This document shows positions 7,187-14,685 of a stretch of 25,945 nucleotides of DNA, piece after piece. How positions within the stretch are numbered: position 1 is the stretch's first letter; each line of letters begins with the position of its first letter. The notes under the pieces were generated by a model. That model ran no database searches. It was given only the letters and a program-made list of their open reading frames with translations, and was not told where the DNA came from. The translations under genes were made by a program, and so were the position numbers. This stretch comes from Halanaerobiales bacterium. GTDB taxonomy: Bacteria; Bacillota; Halanaerobiia; Halanaerobiales; M55B127. The stretch covers positions 1 to 25,945 of the forward strand of contig JAIPEV010000154.1 in NCBI GenBank assembly GCA_021736965.1, given 5' to 3'.

Positions 7187-7732
7187 TTAAAAATTAATTT
7201 TTGTATCTCTAATATATAACGCGCCTCTATCTTTCTTTGATAAAATAGGTTCTTCTACATTCCAAAAAATAGAAATATCAGGGTCATCATATCTAATAGT
7301 TTTTTCGTGTTTCGGTGAGTAATACTCATCAACTTGATATTGAACTTCCGTATTATTCTTTAGAGTCACAAAGCCATGAGCAAAACCTTTAGGTATAAGA
7401 AATTGTTTCTTGTTATCCGACGTCAACTCTACACTAACCCACTCACCATAAGTTTTGGATGATTCTCTCAAATCAACCGCCACATCCAATATAGCCCCTT
7501 TAGTGCATCTTACAAGTTTGGTTTGAGTTTTTGGGACTTCTTGGAAATGAAGACCTCTTAATGTTCCTTTTTTTTTAGACATCGAGTGATTAAACTGAAC
7601 AAAATCAATAAAAATACCGTAAGACTCAAATTCTCGTTTTGAATATGTTTCAGTGAACCAACCACGGGAATCTCTATGAATCAAAGGTTCTATTATTAGT
7701 AGGTCTTTGATTTTAGTTTTAAGTATATCCAT
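7187..7732 (-). CDS. rmlC: dTDP-4-dehydrorhamnose 3,5-epimerase RmlC
   Basis: Epimerises dTDP-4-keto-6-deoxyglucose at C3 and C5 to dTDP-4-keto-L-rhamnose; dimeric cupin in the cytoplasm. The 181 residues show DSRGWFTETY near 21-30, KGTLRGLHFQ with the catalytic His62, KLVRCTKGAILDVAVDLR, then FLIPKGFAHGF (112-121) and VDEYYSP, whose Tyr is the usual acid. All point to a working 3,5-epimerase rather than an FdtA/QdtA ketoisomerase. ATG at 7730-7732 is the only good start. It follows rmlA closely. No RmlD reductase is present in the window, so the fate of its product is open. Confidence 0.92.
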   Translation of the reverse strand: MDILKTKIKDLLIIEPLIHRDSRGWFTETYSKREFESYGIFIDFVQFNHSMSKKKGTLRGLHFQEVPKTQTKLVRCTKGAILDVAVDLRESSKTYGEWVSVELTSDNKKQFLIPKGFAHGFVTLKNNTEVQYQVDEYYSPKHEKTIRYDDPDISIFWNVEEPILSKKDRGALYIRDTKINF

Positions 7733-7751
7733 ATTCCAATTTTTCCTCTTT

Positions 7752-8636
7752 CTAATATTTTATTTTTCCTTCAGCTACGCTTCTTAAATGTTCTCCATAT
7801 GGTGATTTCCCATATCTGTCAGCGGAAGATAAAAGGGTTTCAATATCAATCCATCCATTATGATATGCGATTTCTTCAAGCGCAGAAATTTTAATACTTT
7901 GTCTTTTCTCAATTGTTTGAACAAATTCTGCAGCTTCAACAAGACTATCCATAGTACCTGTATCAAGCCAAGCATAACCTCGTCCAAGTAATTTTACCTT
8001 AAGAGAATCATCTTTTAAGTACAAATTATTTAAATCAGTTATTTCTAACTCGCCTCGGTTAGAAGGTTTAACTTTCTTCGCATATTCCACAACCTTATTA
8101 TCGTAGAAATATAATCCTGTTATACAATAATTCGATTTGGGGGAATTCGGTTTTTCTTCAACTGATAAAACTTTTCCATCATCATCAAACTCAACAATTC
8201 CGAACCTTTCAGGGTCATTAACATAATAACCAAAAATCGTAGCATTTCCTTTAGTAGCGTTTTCTCTCGCTTCTTTTAAAACACTTGTAAATCCACTACC
8301 ATAAAATAAATTATCTCCAAGAATCATTGCTACACTATCTTTTCCAATAAACTCCTCTCCAATAATAAAAGCTTGAGCTAATCCATCAGGAGATGGTTGC
8401 TCGGCAAAAGAAATGTTGATTCCAAACTTATTTCCGCTCCCCAGTAATTTCTTAAAATTTGGTAAATCATTTGGTGTTGAAATAATCAATATATCTTTTA
8501 TGCCTGCTAACATCAGTACCGATAAAGGATAGTATATCATTGGCTTATCATACACAGGTAGTAACTGTTTGCTTGTTACCATTGTTAGTGGATATAATCT
8601 TGTTCCTGATCCTCCCGCTAAAATAATTCCTTTCAT
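7752..8636 (-). CDS. rmlA: glucose-1-phosphate thymidylyltransferase RmlA
   Basis: Makes dTDP-glucose from dTTP and glucose-1-phosphate, the entry to all dTDP sugars here. The N-terminal nucleotidyltransferase loop GGSGTRLYPLT and TSKQLLPVYDKPMIYYPLS are typical, followed by AEQPSPDGLAQAF, EEKPNSPKSN and GRGYAWLDTGT. At 294 residues the length is that of short RmlA enzymes. I choose ATG at 8636, which overlaps the vioA-like stop as ATGA and has GGGGTG six bases upstream; the GTG at 8645 falls inside that site. Confidence 0.95.
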   Translation of the reverse strand: MKGIILAGGSGTRLYPLTMVTSKQLLPVYDKPMIYYPLSVLMLAGIKDILIISTPNDLPNFKKLLGSGNKFGINISFAEQPSPDGLAQAFIIGEEFIGKDSVAMILGDNLFYGSGFTSVLKEARENATKGNATIFGYYVNDPERFGIVEFDDDGKVLSVEEKPNSPKSNYCITGLYFYDNKVVEYAKKVKPSNRGELEITDLNNLYLKDDSLKVKLLGRGYAWLDTGTMDSLVEAAEFVQTIEKRQSIKISALEEIAYHNGWIDIETLLSSADRYGKSPYGEHLRSVAEGKIKY

Positions 8637-9751
8637 TCTTTGCACCCCATTTTTATAATTATTTCACATATTCTATCAACATCTTCTAATGGTAAATCAG
8701 CATATAATGGCAATGTTAAAACCCTCTCAGAAACATATTTTGCAACAGGTGTCTCATCGGAGTTGTACTCGTCTCTATAACAATCAAAATCGCTAACTAA
8801 GGGATAAAAATACTTTCTAGAATAAATATTTTGAGTTCTAAGTTTCTCAAAAACTTCATCTCTGTTTCTTTTGAAACCATCAAATATAATTGGAAAATAT
8901 GCATAATTCGATTTTACTCCTGGCTTTTGTTTTTGAAGTTTTAAACCTTGAACTTCTGATAAATTTGAAATGTATCGATTTGCAAGCTTTTTTCTCTTAG
9001 ATATTTCGCTATCAATATGCCTAAGATTACACAAACCCATGGCTGCTTGAAACTCATTCATTTTAGCATTACCGCCTATTTCTGAAACAGTTTCAGGTCC
9101 AGTTATTCCAAAATTTTTTATATTATTCAATGACTGTTTTAATGAATCCTCACCGTAAGTTACTGCTCCCCCTTCAATAGTGTTAAACACTTTAGTAGCG
9201 TGAAAACTGAAAATAGAAGCATCTCCAAAATTACCGATTCCAACCCCGTCAACAGTTACTCCAAATGAATGAGCAGCGTCATATATTATTTTCAAATTAT
9301 ACTTGTCAGCGATTTCTTTTATTCCAATGACATCACAAACATTCCCATAGACATGCACTGGAACAATAGCAGAAGTTTTACTTGTGATTAGTTCCTTGAT
9401 TTTGTTTACATCCAATGTATAATCATCAGGATTAATATCACAAAAAACAGGTGTAAGTCCATTACGAACTATAGCATGTGCTGTCGATGCAAAAGTAAAT
9501 GGCGTTGTTATAACCTCGCCGGAAATTCCAAAAGATTCTATTACAGACTCTAAAGCAAGGTGTCCATTAGAAAAAAGTGTAAGGTTTTTTATATTAAGAA
9601 ATTTTTCTAGTTCACGTTCTAATTTTTTATGTTTTTCACCCATATTAGTTATCCAGTAGGTATCCCATAAATCACTTATTTCATCAATGTACTCTTCTAG
9701 TCCAGGCAGTGATGACTTGGTAACCATTATTTTCTTATTCTCATTGGTCAT
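8633..9751 (-). CDS. vioA: dTDP-4-amino-4,6-dideoxyglucose transaminase, VioA-like
   Basis: Predicted to aminate dTDP-4-keto-6-deoxyglucose at C4 to dTDP-viosamine (Qui4N). A fold-type I DegT-family protein of 372 residues. The opening KSSLPGLEEYIDEI, the stretch ITTPFTFASTAHAIV (81-95), VPVHVYGNVCDV, YDAAHSFGV with Asp158, and the lysine motif FSFHATKVFNTIEGGA (Lys187) agree closely with VioA as I remember it. ATG at 9751 has AGGAGG six bases upstream; the GTG at 9757 lies inside that site. It overlaps the formyltransferase by 11 bases, so amination and formylation are coupled at translation. The VioA name is by motif recall and context; a 4-aminotransferase for the D-fuco epimer is the main alternative. 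Confidence 0.85.
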   Translation of the reverse strand: MTNENKKIMVTKSSLPGLEEYIDEISDLWDTYWITNMGEKHKKLERELEKFLNIKNLTLFSNGHLALESVIESFGISGEVITTPFTFASTAHAIVRNGLTPVFCDINPDDYTLDVNKIKELITSKTSAIVPVHVYGNVCDVIGIKEIADKYNLKIIYDAAHSFGVTVDGVGIGNFGDASIFSFHATKVFNTIEGGAVTYGEDSLKQSLNNIKNFGITGPETVSEIGGNAKMNEFQAAMGLCNLRHIDSEISKRKKLANRYISNLSEVQGLKLQKQKPGVKSNYAYFPIIFDGFKRNRDEVFEKLRTQNIYSRKYFYPLVSDFDCYRDEYNSDETPVAKYVSERVLTLPLYADLPLEDVDRICEIIIKMGCKE

Positions 9752-10478
9752 CTTCACCCTCCTCTCTTTCTAATCTTATTTCAATGAAGATTTTTCTTCC
9801 ATCCTCATCAAAAAAATATGAGTTCCGATATCCTTTAAAAGTCATGGCACGGAAATAATCTATTGCATCTTTAAATGATACTTTTTTTTCTAAATCTATC
9901 TTACACAACTTATTGAAATCCTTTTTTAGATTTATGTTTCCTTCAAAACCTGGTCTGAACGTTCTATAATCATTATTTAACAGCTTAATCAGATTATTTT
10001 TAATCAGTTTTATCTCTAAGTCACGGATTCTTTGATATACATCGTATGATGTCTCCCAACTATATATGCCTATTTCCTTTTGAATAATAATTGGACCATG
10101 ATCTAGTTCCTTATCCATTTCGTGGATTGTAACACCTAAAGGCAATTTATTTATTATACTAAAAACCTGGGGAAACCATCCTCTATTATAAGGATTTAAT
10201 CCTGGGTGAATATTAATACACCTTACCCTATCCACCAACTCAGAAGGAAAAATCTGCTTACAATGAAGTGAAAAAACCAAATTATAATTATTAATAATTT
10301 CTATATATTCTCTTTTTAGATTGATGGGTTTTATTTCGCAATTATTTTGCACATTAAAATTTATATTGTTATATGAATAATAAAAATCAAAATTGTAAGC
10401 AGAGTAATTATTACTACTAATCAAAGTTTGGAATTCTTTATATAAGTACTCGTTATCTGTTAAAATTAAAATATTCAT
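9741..10478 (-). CDS. vioF: dTDP-4-amino-4,6-dideoxyglucose formyltransferase, VioF-like
   Basis: Predicted to formylate dTDP-Qui4N to dTDP-4-formamido-4,6-dideoxyglucose with 10-formyltetrahydrofolate. 245 residues. Core motifs: CINIHPGLNPYNRGWFPQVF (87-106) with Asn89 and His91, GVTIHEMDKELDHGP (115-129) with catalytic Asp126. The N-terminal MNILILTDNEYLY strand is typical of this group. Residues after about 180 are charged and probably form the small C-terminal region seen in VioF/QdtF-type enzymes. ATG at 10478 has AGAGGTGAT upstream. It directly precedes and overlaps the VioA-like gene, its expected substrate supplier. More A+T-rich than rmlA or rmlB by eye. Confidence 0.85.
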   Translation of the reverse strand: MNILILTDNEYLYKEFQTLISSNNYSAYNFDFYYSYNNINFNVQNNCEIKPINLKREYIEIINNYNLVFSLHCKQIFPSELVDRVRCINIHPGLNPYNRGWFPQVFSIINKLPLGVTIHEMDKELDHGPIIIQKEIGIYSWETSYDVYQRIRDLEIKLIKNNLIKLLNNDYRTFRPGFEGNINLKKDFNKLCKIDLEKKVSFKDAIDYFRAMTFKGYRNSYFFDEDGRKIFIEIRLEREEGEDDQ

Positions 10479-10560
10479 TTTTAATCACCTCTAGATTTAA
10501 CTTTTTCATTATACAAACTTGTTTTCACACGAAATTTTACACTATCATCGTATTACATTC

Positions 10561-10589
10561 ATTATACCCTATAAGAATTGAAACTTTAA
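10561..10589 (-). promoter_or_regulatory. candidate promoter of the vioF-to-rmlB operon
   Basis: TATAAT at 10561-10566 with TTAAAG 17 bases upstream (10584-10589), 83 bases before the vioF start. A second TATAAT at 10508-10513 has no clear -35. The 369-base gap upstream of an otherwise overlapping seven-gene set makes a promoter here likely. Confidence 0.4.
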
Positions 10590-10847
10590 TAATCTTGTAA
10601 TCAATAATTACTCAATAAAATAGTTTTTATAAAGTTATGTATCTATCTCATAAAATCAGAACCTTTATTAAGAAGCTATTTCAGTTAATATTATATTTCT
10701 AAAAGAGTTTGAATGTCATAAGATAATAAAAAACTTCAATGAATTTTATTATAACGGTCATACTATATTAAGATATTTTCAAAACAATATGGAGCAATCT
10801 TTCATATTTGAAAATTAGATGGGGGGAGTAAATCAAAAATCACCTTA
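10590..10847. other. A+T-rich intergenic region, no gene seen
   Basis: Minus-strand translation has frequent stops in all frames. A few short open pieces such as KFIEVFYYLMTFKLF look hydrophobic, but nothing is recognisable. No stem with a T run was found after the GT2 gene. It may be a recombination scar between modules or non-coding leader. Confidence 0.4.
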
Positions 10848-11807
10848 TCAATTGCCCTTATTTATAGTTTTTTTAAATAAAATTATTAATATGAAGAAAA
10901 TTATGGTTGGATTTAAAAATAATATTAGAGAAAGTTTTCTGTGTGTGCGTATATTATCCTTCGTATTATTTTTAAATCTTCTAATCAAAGAACCCAACCA
11001 TAATTTTGCTTGGAAATCTTTCGTTAAGAATTTTTTATTAAAGGTTTTCTTACAGTACTTATTTAACTTTCTTTCAAATTGCCAATTATAATACAACATG
11101 TTTTTATTCATATATATAGAATTAATATTTGATTCCCCTTTTTTCTTTACTAACCTATAAGTACTGAGTTCTTTATCAATGCAATGGAAATCTCCTTGAG
11201 CTAATAAGAGCATATTTATGGTTCTATCTGAAGTTAAATCATCGGCATTAATAATAATATCATAGTTATACTTTGGACTTTTAAAAATATTCCTGAATAC
11301 CATTGTACAAAAGTGTCCAGGCACTCTATTTATCTTAAAATCATCAAATGTAAAAATAGAATTATCAATACACTTATATCTTTTCTTTTTCTCTATACTA
11401 TCTGGATTGTCACGGGGGATAACATCACAACTATGTACTGAGCCAATAAATTCTTTATTCTTTTCCAATATTTCAATTTGAGTTTGTAACTTATATTGAC
11501 TTTTCCAATAATCATCTCCTTCAAGTAATGCAATATACTTCCCTTTTGCTCTTTTTAAAATATCGTATATATTTTTTGTGGGTCCAATATTTTTTTCTCT
11601 ATAAAAGACGTTGAATTTTTTTGGATATTTCTTGTCAAACTCTTCTAATATTTTTCGAGTTTTATCTGTGGACGAATCTTCTCCAATTAATATTTCATAT
11701 TTAAAATCGGTTTTTTGTTTTAACACACTTTCTATTGACTGTCTAATATATGATTCGTGATTATAAGTTACCATTACCACACTAACTATTACATCGTTGT
11801 CAATCAT
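10848..11807 (-). CDS. family 2 glycosyltransferase
   Basis: GT-A fold glycosyltransferase, expected to add one sugar to the lipid-linked repeat on the inner face of the membrane. In 319 residues: VSVVMVTYNHESYIRQSIES (8-27), EILIGEDSSTDKT (38-50) and the metal/UDP-binding EGDDYW (96-101), all classical GT2 features. The middle is lysine- and asparagine-rich. The C-terminus has a hydrophobic stretch (about 290-312) followed by basic residues, a likely membrane anchor. ATG at 11807 has AGGAGG seven bases upstream; the TTG at 11810 is ignored. It is isolated by gaps of 214 and 369 bases. Donor sugar unknown. Confidence 0.85.
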   Translation of the reverse strand: MIDNDVIVSVVMVTYNHESYIRQSIESVLKQKTDFKYEILIGEDSSTDKTRKILEEFDKKYPKKFNVFYREKNIGPTKNIYDILKRAKGKYIALLEGDDYWKSQYKLQTQIEILEKNKEFIGSVHSCDVIPRDNPDSIEKKKRYKCIDNSIFTFDDFKINRVPGHFCTMVFRNIFKSPKYNYDIIINADDLTSDRTINMLLLAQGDFHCIDKELSTYRLVKKKGESNINSIYMNKNMLYYNWQFERKLNKYCKKTFNKKFLTKDFQAKLWLGSLIRRFKNNTKDNIRTHRKLSLILFLNPTIIFFILIILFKKTINKGN

Positions 11808-11872
11808 CAATTATCCTCCTTATAAAAGTTAAAGAATGTGAATACTGCTAAAGATATTTCAATTAATTTTAA

Positions 11873-11902
11873 CCTATCCATACTATTACTTTAGCATGTC
11901 AA
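11873..11902 (-). promoter_or_regulatory. candidate promoter of the GT2 gene
   Basis: A consensus TTGACA (11897-11902) is followed after 18 bases by GATAGG, a weak -10, at 11873-11878, some 66 bases before the GT2 start. The -35 is perfect, the -10 is not, so this is tentative. Confidence 0.33.
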
Positions 11903-12024
11903 TGGTATAGTTCAAATAGCAATACTGTAGTTGCTAATCATGTACACAATTTTATGCTTTTATTTAGAACTATTAACCGATAATTAAAGTTTCATTCTTA
12001 TCTACTTATCAAAAAGTCATGTAA

Positions 12025-13473
12025 TTAACAATTTTTTCTTTTAGACAAAAATTCCTTACCTGATTTTATAAGATAAGTGAACCCTTCGATTTTCAGTATT
12101 ATTGCTGAACCAAAATAGAATAAAGTTCCTGCAAAAATTTGAATTATTAAAGTTGAAAAGGGAGGTAGCCCAATCATGTTTAGCGTATAAACAAATACTC
12201 CCATTAAAACAGCTATAATAAAAGCTGGTAAAATATCTATGATTTGTTCATAATAACCATAATTTATCAATTTTCTATTTGGATATGCGTTTATTGCTGT
12301 TGCCAATAAACCACTTAATATCAATCCCAAAGCAATGGCATAAATACCGAAAAATAGACTAACAATTAATATAAGTATCCCAAATAATTTTTTAATAAGC
12401 TCTACTTTTAGAAATATATCACTCCGTCCCATTGCATTAATGGCTTGCAGATTTGCGGAGTGAATAGGTATTAGTGCGTATGATATGCTGAAAATTCGGA
12501 GAAATGGTACAGCCGGTACCCACTTCTCTGTTAATATAGTAATAACCAAAGGTTCAGCAACAACAGCCATCCCTATCATCATCGGAAAAATAAGAAATGA
12601 ACTTGAAACAATAGTTCGCTTTACTAGTTTTTTGACAGTTTTTATGTCATCTTGATATGCCGAAAATGATGGCAACATAACTGATTGTATCGACCCATCA
12701 ATATTCCTGACTATCAATCTTGGAAACTGTTCACCTCTATTGTAATAACCAAGTATTGTTGGAGAATATATTTTTCCGATAATTAAGGTTCGTATATTTA
12801 GATAAAACATATTTAATAATGCTGAAACTAATAGTTTCCATCCAAAAGAGAACAAGATTTTCACTCTTATAAAAGAAAAAACAAGCTTTGGACGCCATTT
12901 TATAATTACTAGCAATACAATTGTAATCAATATCTGATTTAGTAACTGTTGAATAACCAGAGCCCATATACCATATCCGTTAAGTGCAAAGATCACTCCT
13001 ATAAGTCCCGAAACCAATGTCGCAATTAAACTAGTGATAAATAACTTTTTGAATAAAAGGTTCTTTGCGATATACGCATTTTGAATGCCATTGAAGGCTC
13101 CAAAGAATAAAGTGATTCCCATAATTCTTAAGACTGGAACAAGAATGGTTTTATCAAAGAAAACAGAAATTAGTGGAGACGTAAAAAATATAACTATATA
13201 CAATATCGTTGCAAGGAATAAACTTAGATAAAACACGGAAGAAAAATCAACTTTATCTGAATTCTTATCTTGAATCAGCGCGACATTAAGTCCACTATGT
13301 ACAAACACATTTGCAATTGATATGAAGACTAACACAATTGCTATGGTCCCAAATTGTTCTGGTGCTAGTAATCTTGCAAGAACTATCTGAATTATAAATT
13401 GCATACCTTGTACGCCTGTTTTCTCTAATAATTTCCATATTAATGATGAAATTATTTTATTTTTTTCAACCAC
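12025..13473 (-). CDS. wzx: Wzx-type polysaccharide flippase (MOP superfamily, WzxC/TuaB-like)
   Basis: Integral membrane protein predicted to flip undecaprenyl-diphosphate-linked repeat units. 482 residues with a long series of hydrophobic segments, consistent with 12 to 14 helices. The N-terminal pattern (GVQGMQFIIQIVLARLLAPE and the following QFGTIAIVLVFISIANVF) is the signature of the WzxC/TuaB-type family, and a repeated half follows after about residue 290. The start is GTG at 13473, seven bases after a GAAGG site; no ATG fits better. It ends with a basic tail. It is the only flippase in the window and pairs with the Wzy-like polymerase. Confidence 0.9.
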   Translation of the reverse strand: MVEKNKIISSLIWKLLEKTGVQGMQFIIQIVLARLLAPEQFGTIAIVLVFISIANVFVHSGLNVALIQDKNSDKVDFSSVFYLSLFLATILYIVIFFTSPLISVFFDKTILVPVLRIMGITLFFGAFNGIQNAYIAKNLLFKKLFITSLIATLVSGLIGVIFALNGYGIWALVIQQLLNQILITIVLLVIIKWRPKLVFSFIRVKILFSFGWKLLVSALLNMFYLNIRTLIIGKIYSPTILGYYNRGEQFPRLIVRNIDGSIQSVMLPSFSAYQDDIKTVKKLVKRTIVSSSFLIFPMMIGMAVVAEPLVITILTEKWVPAVPFLRIFSISYALIPIHSANLQAINAMGRSDIFLKVELIKKLFGILILIVSLFFGIYAIALGLILSGLLATAINAYPNRKLINYGYYEQIIDILPAFIIAVLMGVFVYTLNMIGLPPFSTLIIQIFAGTLFYFGSAIILKIEGFTYLIKSGKEFLSKRKNC

Positions 13474-13509
13474 AATATTACCTTCTTATCTAAAACTACT
13501 TTTTTAATT

Positions 13510-13515
13510 ATTATA
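13510..13515 (-). promoter_or_regulatory. possible -10 element upstream of wzx
   Basis: TATAAT on the minus strand about 37 bases before the wzx start in a 167-base gap. No convincing -35 stands at 16 to 18 bases. Listed only as a weak candidate. Confidence 0.25.
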
Positions 13516-13640
13516 GTTATCTAACTCAATCAATTTACCAAACAAAATCTCATACTTACCGATTTCTTACTCATTAACATACTCTTTTTAACTCATGGAC
13601 AATTTTTTCATGTGATACAAATCTTTAAGAAATATCTTAA

Positions 13641-14621
13641 CTACTGTGTTATATTCCTATCTAAAAAGCTTATAAGATCTAGTGACAATAATATATTTTT
13701 ATAAGGATTAACAATATATATATTATCACGCTTTACAAACCTAACAAACTCGTTAGAAATATTATCAACAATAAAAATGTAATTATCATCATAATAATAT
13801 TCATTTATGATATTAGAATTGTTTGTAATAATCTTCTTGTTAAAAACTATAGCTTCACACATTCTTATTGTAGATGAACTTTGTCCGTCTTGTATCAATT
13901 CTAATATACATTTTGATTCTTTAGAAATTTTTATAGATTTGCCATAAGATATACGTTTATTATATGTGATTCCTTTAAATTTCATTTCACTTCTTTTTAC
14001 ACCATTAATAAAAAATTTACATTTTAACCCATGTTCAACTGCTTTTTCATAAATTCTATGAATATAGTCTAGACGCCCTTTTGCGTTACCTACATAACAT
14101 AAATCATATTTTTCATTAATATTTTCATTAGTTTTCACCGCATACATTAATGGTAGGTATCCAATGTTATATTTCTTAGAATCTTCTACGTCAAAAGTGT
14201 ATACACTGTCAAATAAATCCAAGACATCAGACAACTTTAATCCAATTTTTTGAAAGTAATTTGATGATAAATTAATAGTTCCAGTCAAAATCAGGATAAT
14301 CCTGATGTTTGGATTATTTTTTCTTAAAAACTCATGAAACTCACTATCAAAAGATAATTTTTCCCAATTAAAAAGAATTATCATTTCCATTTCATCAACT
14401 TTCTTCAGAGTGAAAAATGGGTAAAAGTACTTCTTAAATCGATGCCCGATTTTGCTATATAATGTTTCAGAAAAAATCAATCTAGCGAACAATCTTAATA
14501 GGAGATTATCAACTAGCTCATATTTCGAGTTTACATACACTGTATCCTCACAATTTTTAAAACTTCCAAAAATATACTTATTCCAATCCATTCCTTTTCC
14601 TGAAGAGATTATAAGCTTCAT
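13641..14621 (-). CDS. glycosyltransferase-like protein of unknown specificity (RfaS/CgeB-like layout)
   Basis: 326 residues, not firmly recognised. Two-part layout: an N-terminal half with alternating strands (MEMIILFNWE, IRIILILTG) and a C-terminal half that opens YDLCYVGNAKGRLDYIHRIY, then has ILELIQDGQSSSTIRMCEAI, where a Gly/Ser-rich turn and a conserved Glu sit at the usual donor-binding place of GT-B enzymes, then KKIITNNSNI. This is the layout I associate with poorly described RfaS- and CgeB-like proteins. I choose ATG at 14621 with GAGGAAG upstream; the 14 residues before it in frame lack a site. Location between GT4 and wzx supports a role in assembling the repeat. Very rich in Ile, Asn and Lys. 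Function is inferred only. Confidence 0.6.
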   Translation of the reverse strand: MKLIISSGKGMDWNKYIFGSFKNCEDTVYVNSKYELVDNLLLRLFARLIFSETLYSKIGHRFKKYFYPFFTLKKVDEMEMIILFNWEKLSFDSEFHEFLRKNNPNIRIILILTGTINLSSNYFQKIGLKLSDVLDLFDSVYTFDVEDSKKYNIGYLPLMYAVKTNENINEKYDLCYVGNAKGRLDYIHRIYEKAVEHGLKCKFFINGVKRSEMKFKGITYNKRISYGKSIKISKESKCILELIQDGQSSSTIRMCEAIVFNKKIITNNSNIINEYYYDDNYIFIVDNISNEFVRFVKRDNIYIVNPYKNILLSLDLISFLDRNITQ

Positions 14622-14685
14622 TTCTTCACTTCCTCGTATAAAGAATACGTAGCATCTAATCAAACAACCGAATATAAAAATACTG

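Noticed and set aside
7187..7732. FdtA/QdtA-type 3,4-ketoisomerase for a 3-amino sugar
   Set aside because: LRGLHFQ, the KLVRCTKGAILDVAVDLR stretch and EYYSP are those of 3,5-epimerases of the RmlC family.
7784..7987. Minus-strand 67-codon frame
   Set aside because: It lies in another frame wholly inside rmlA, whose product is clear.
10819..11091. Plus-strand open frame of 90 codons
   Set aside because: Most of it is the reverse strand of the GT2 C-terminus; no recognisable protein, although GGGGGAG stands near its start.
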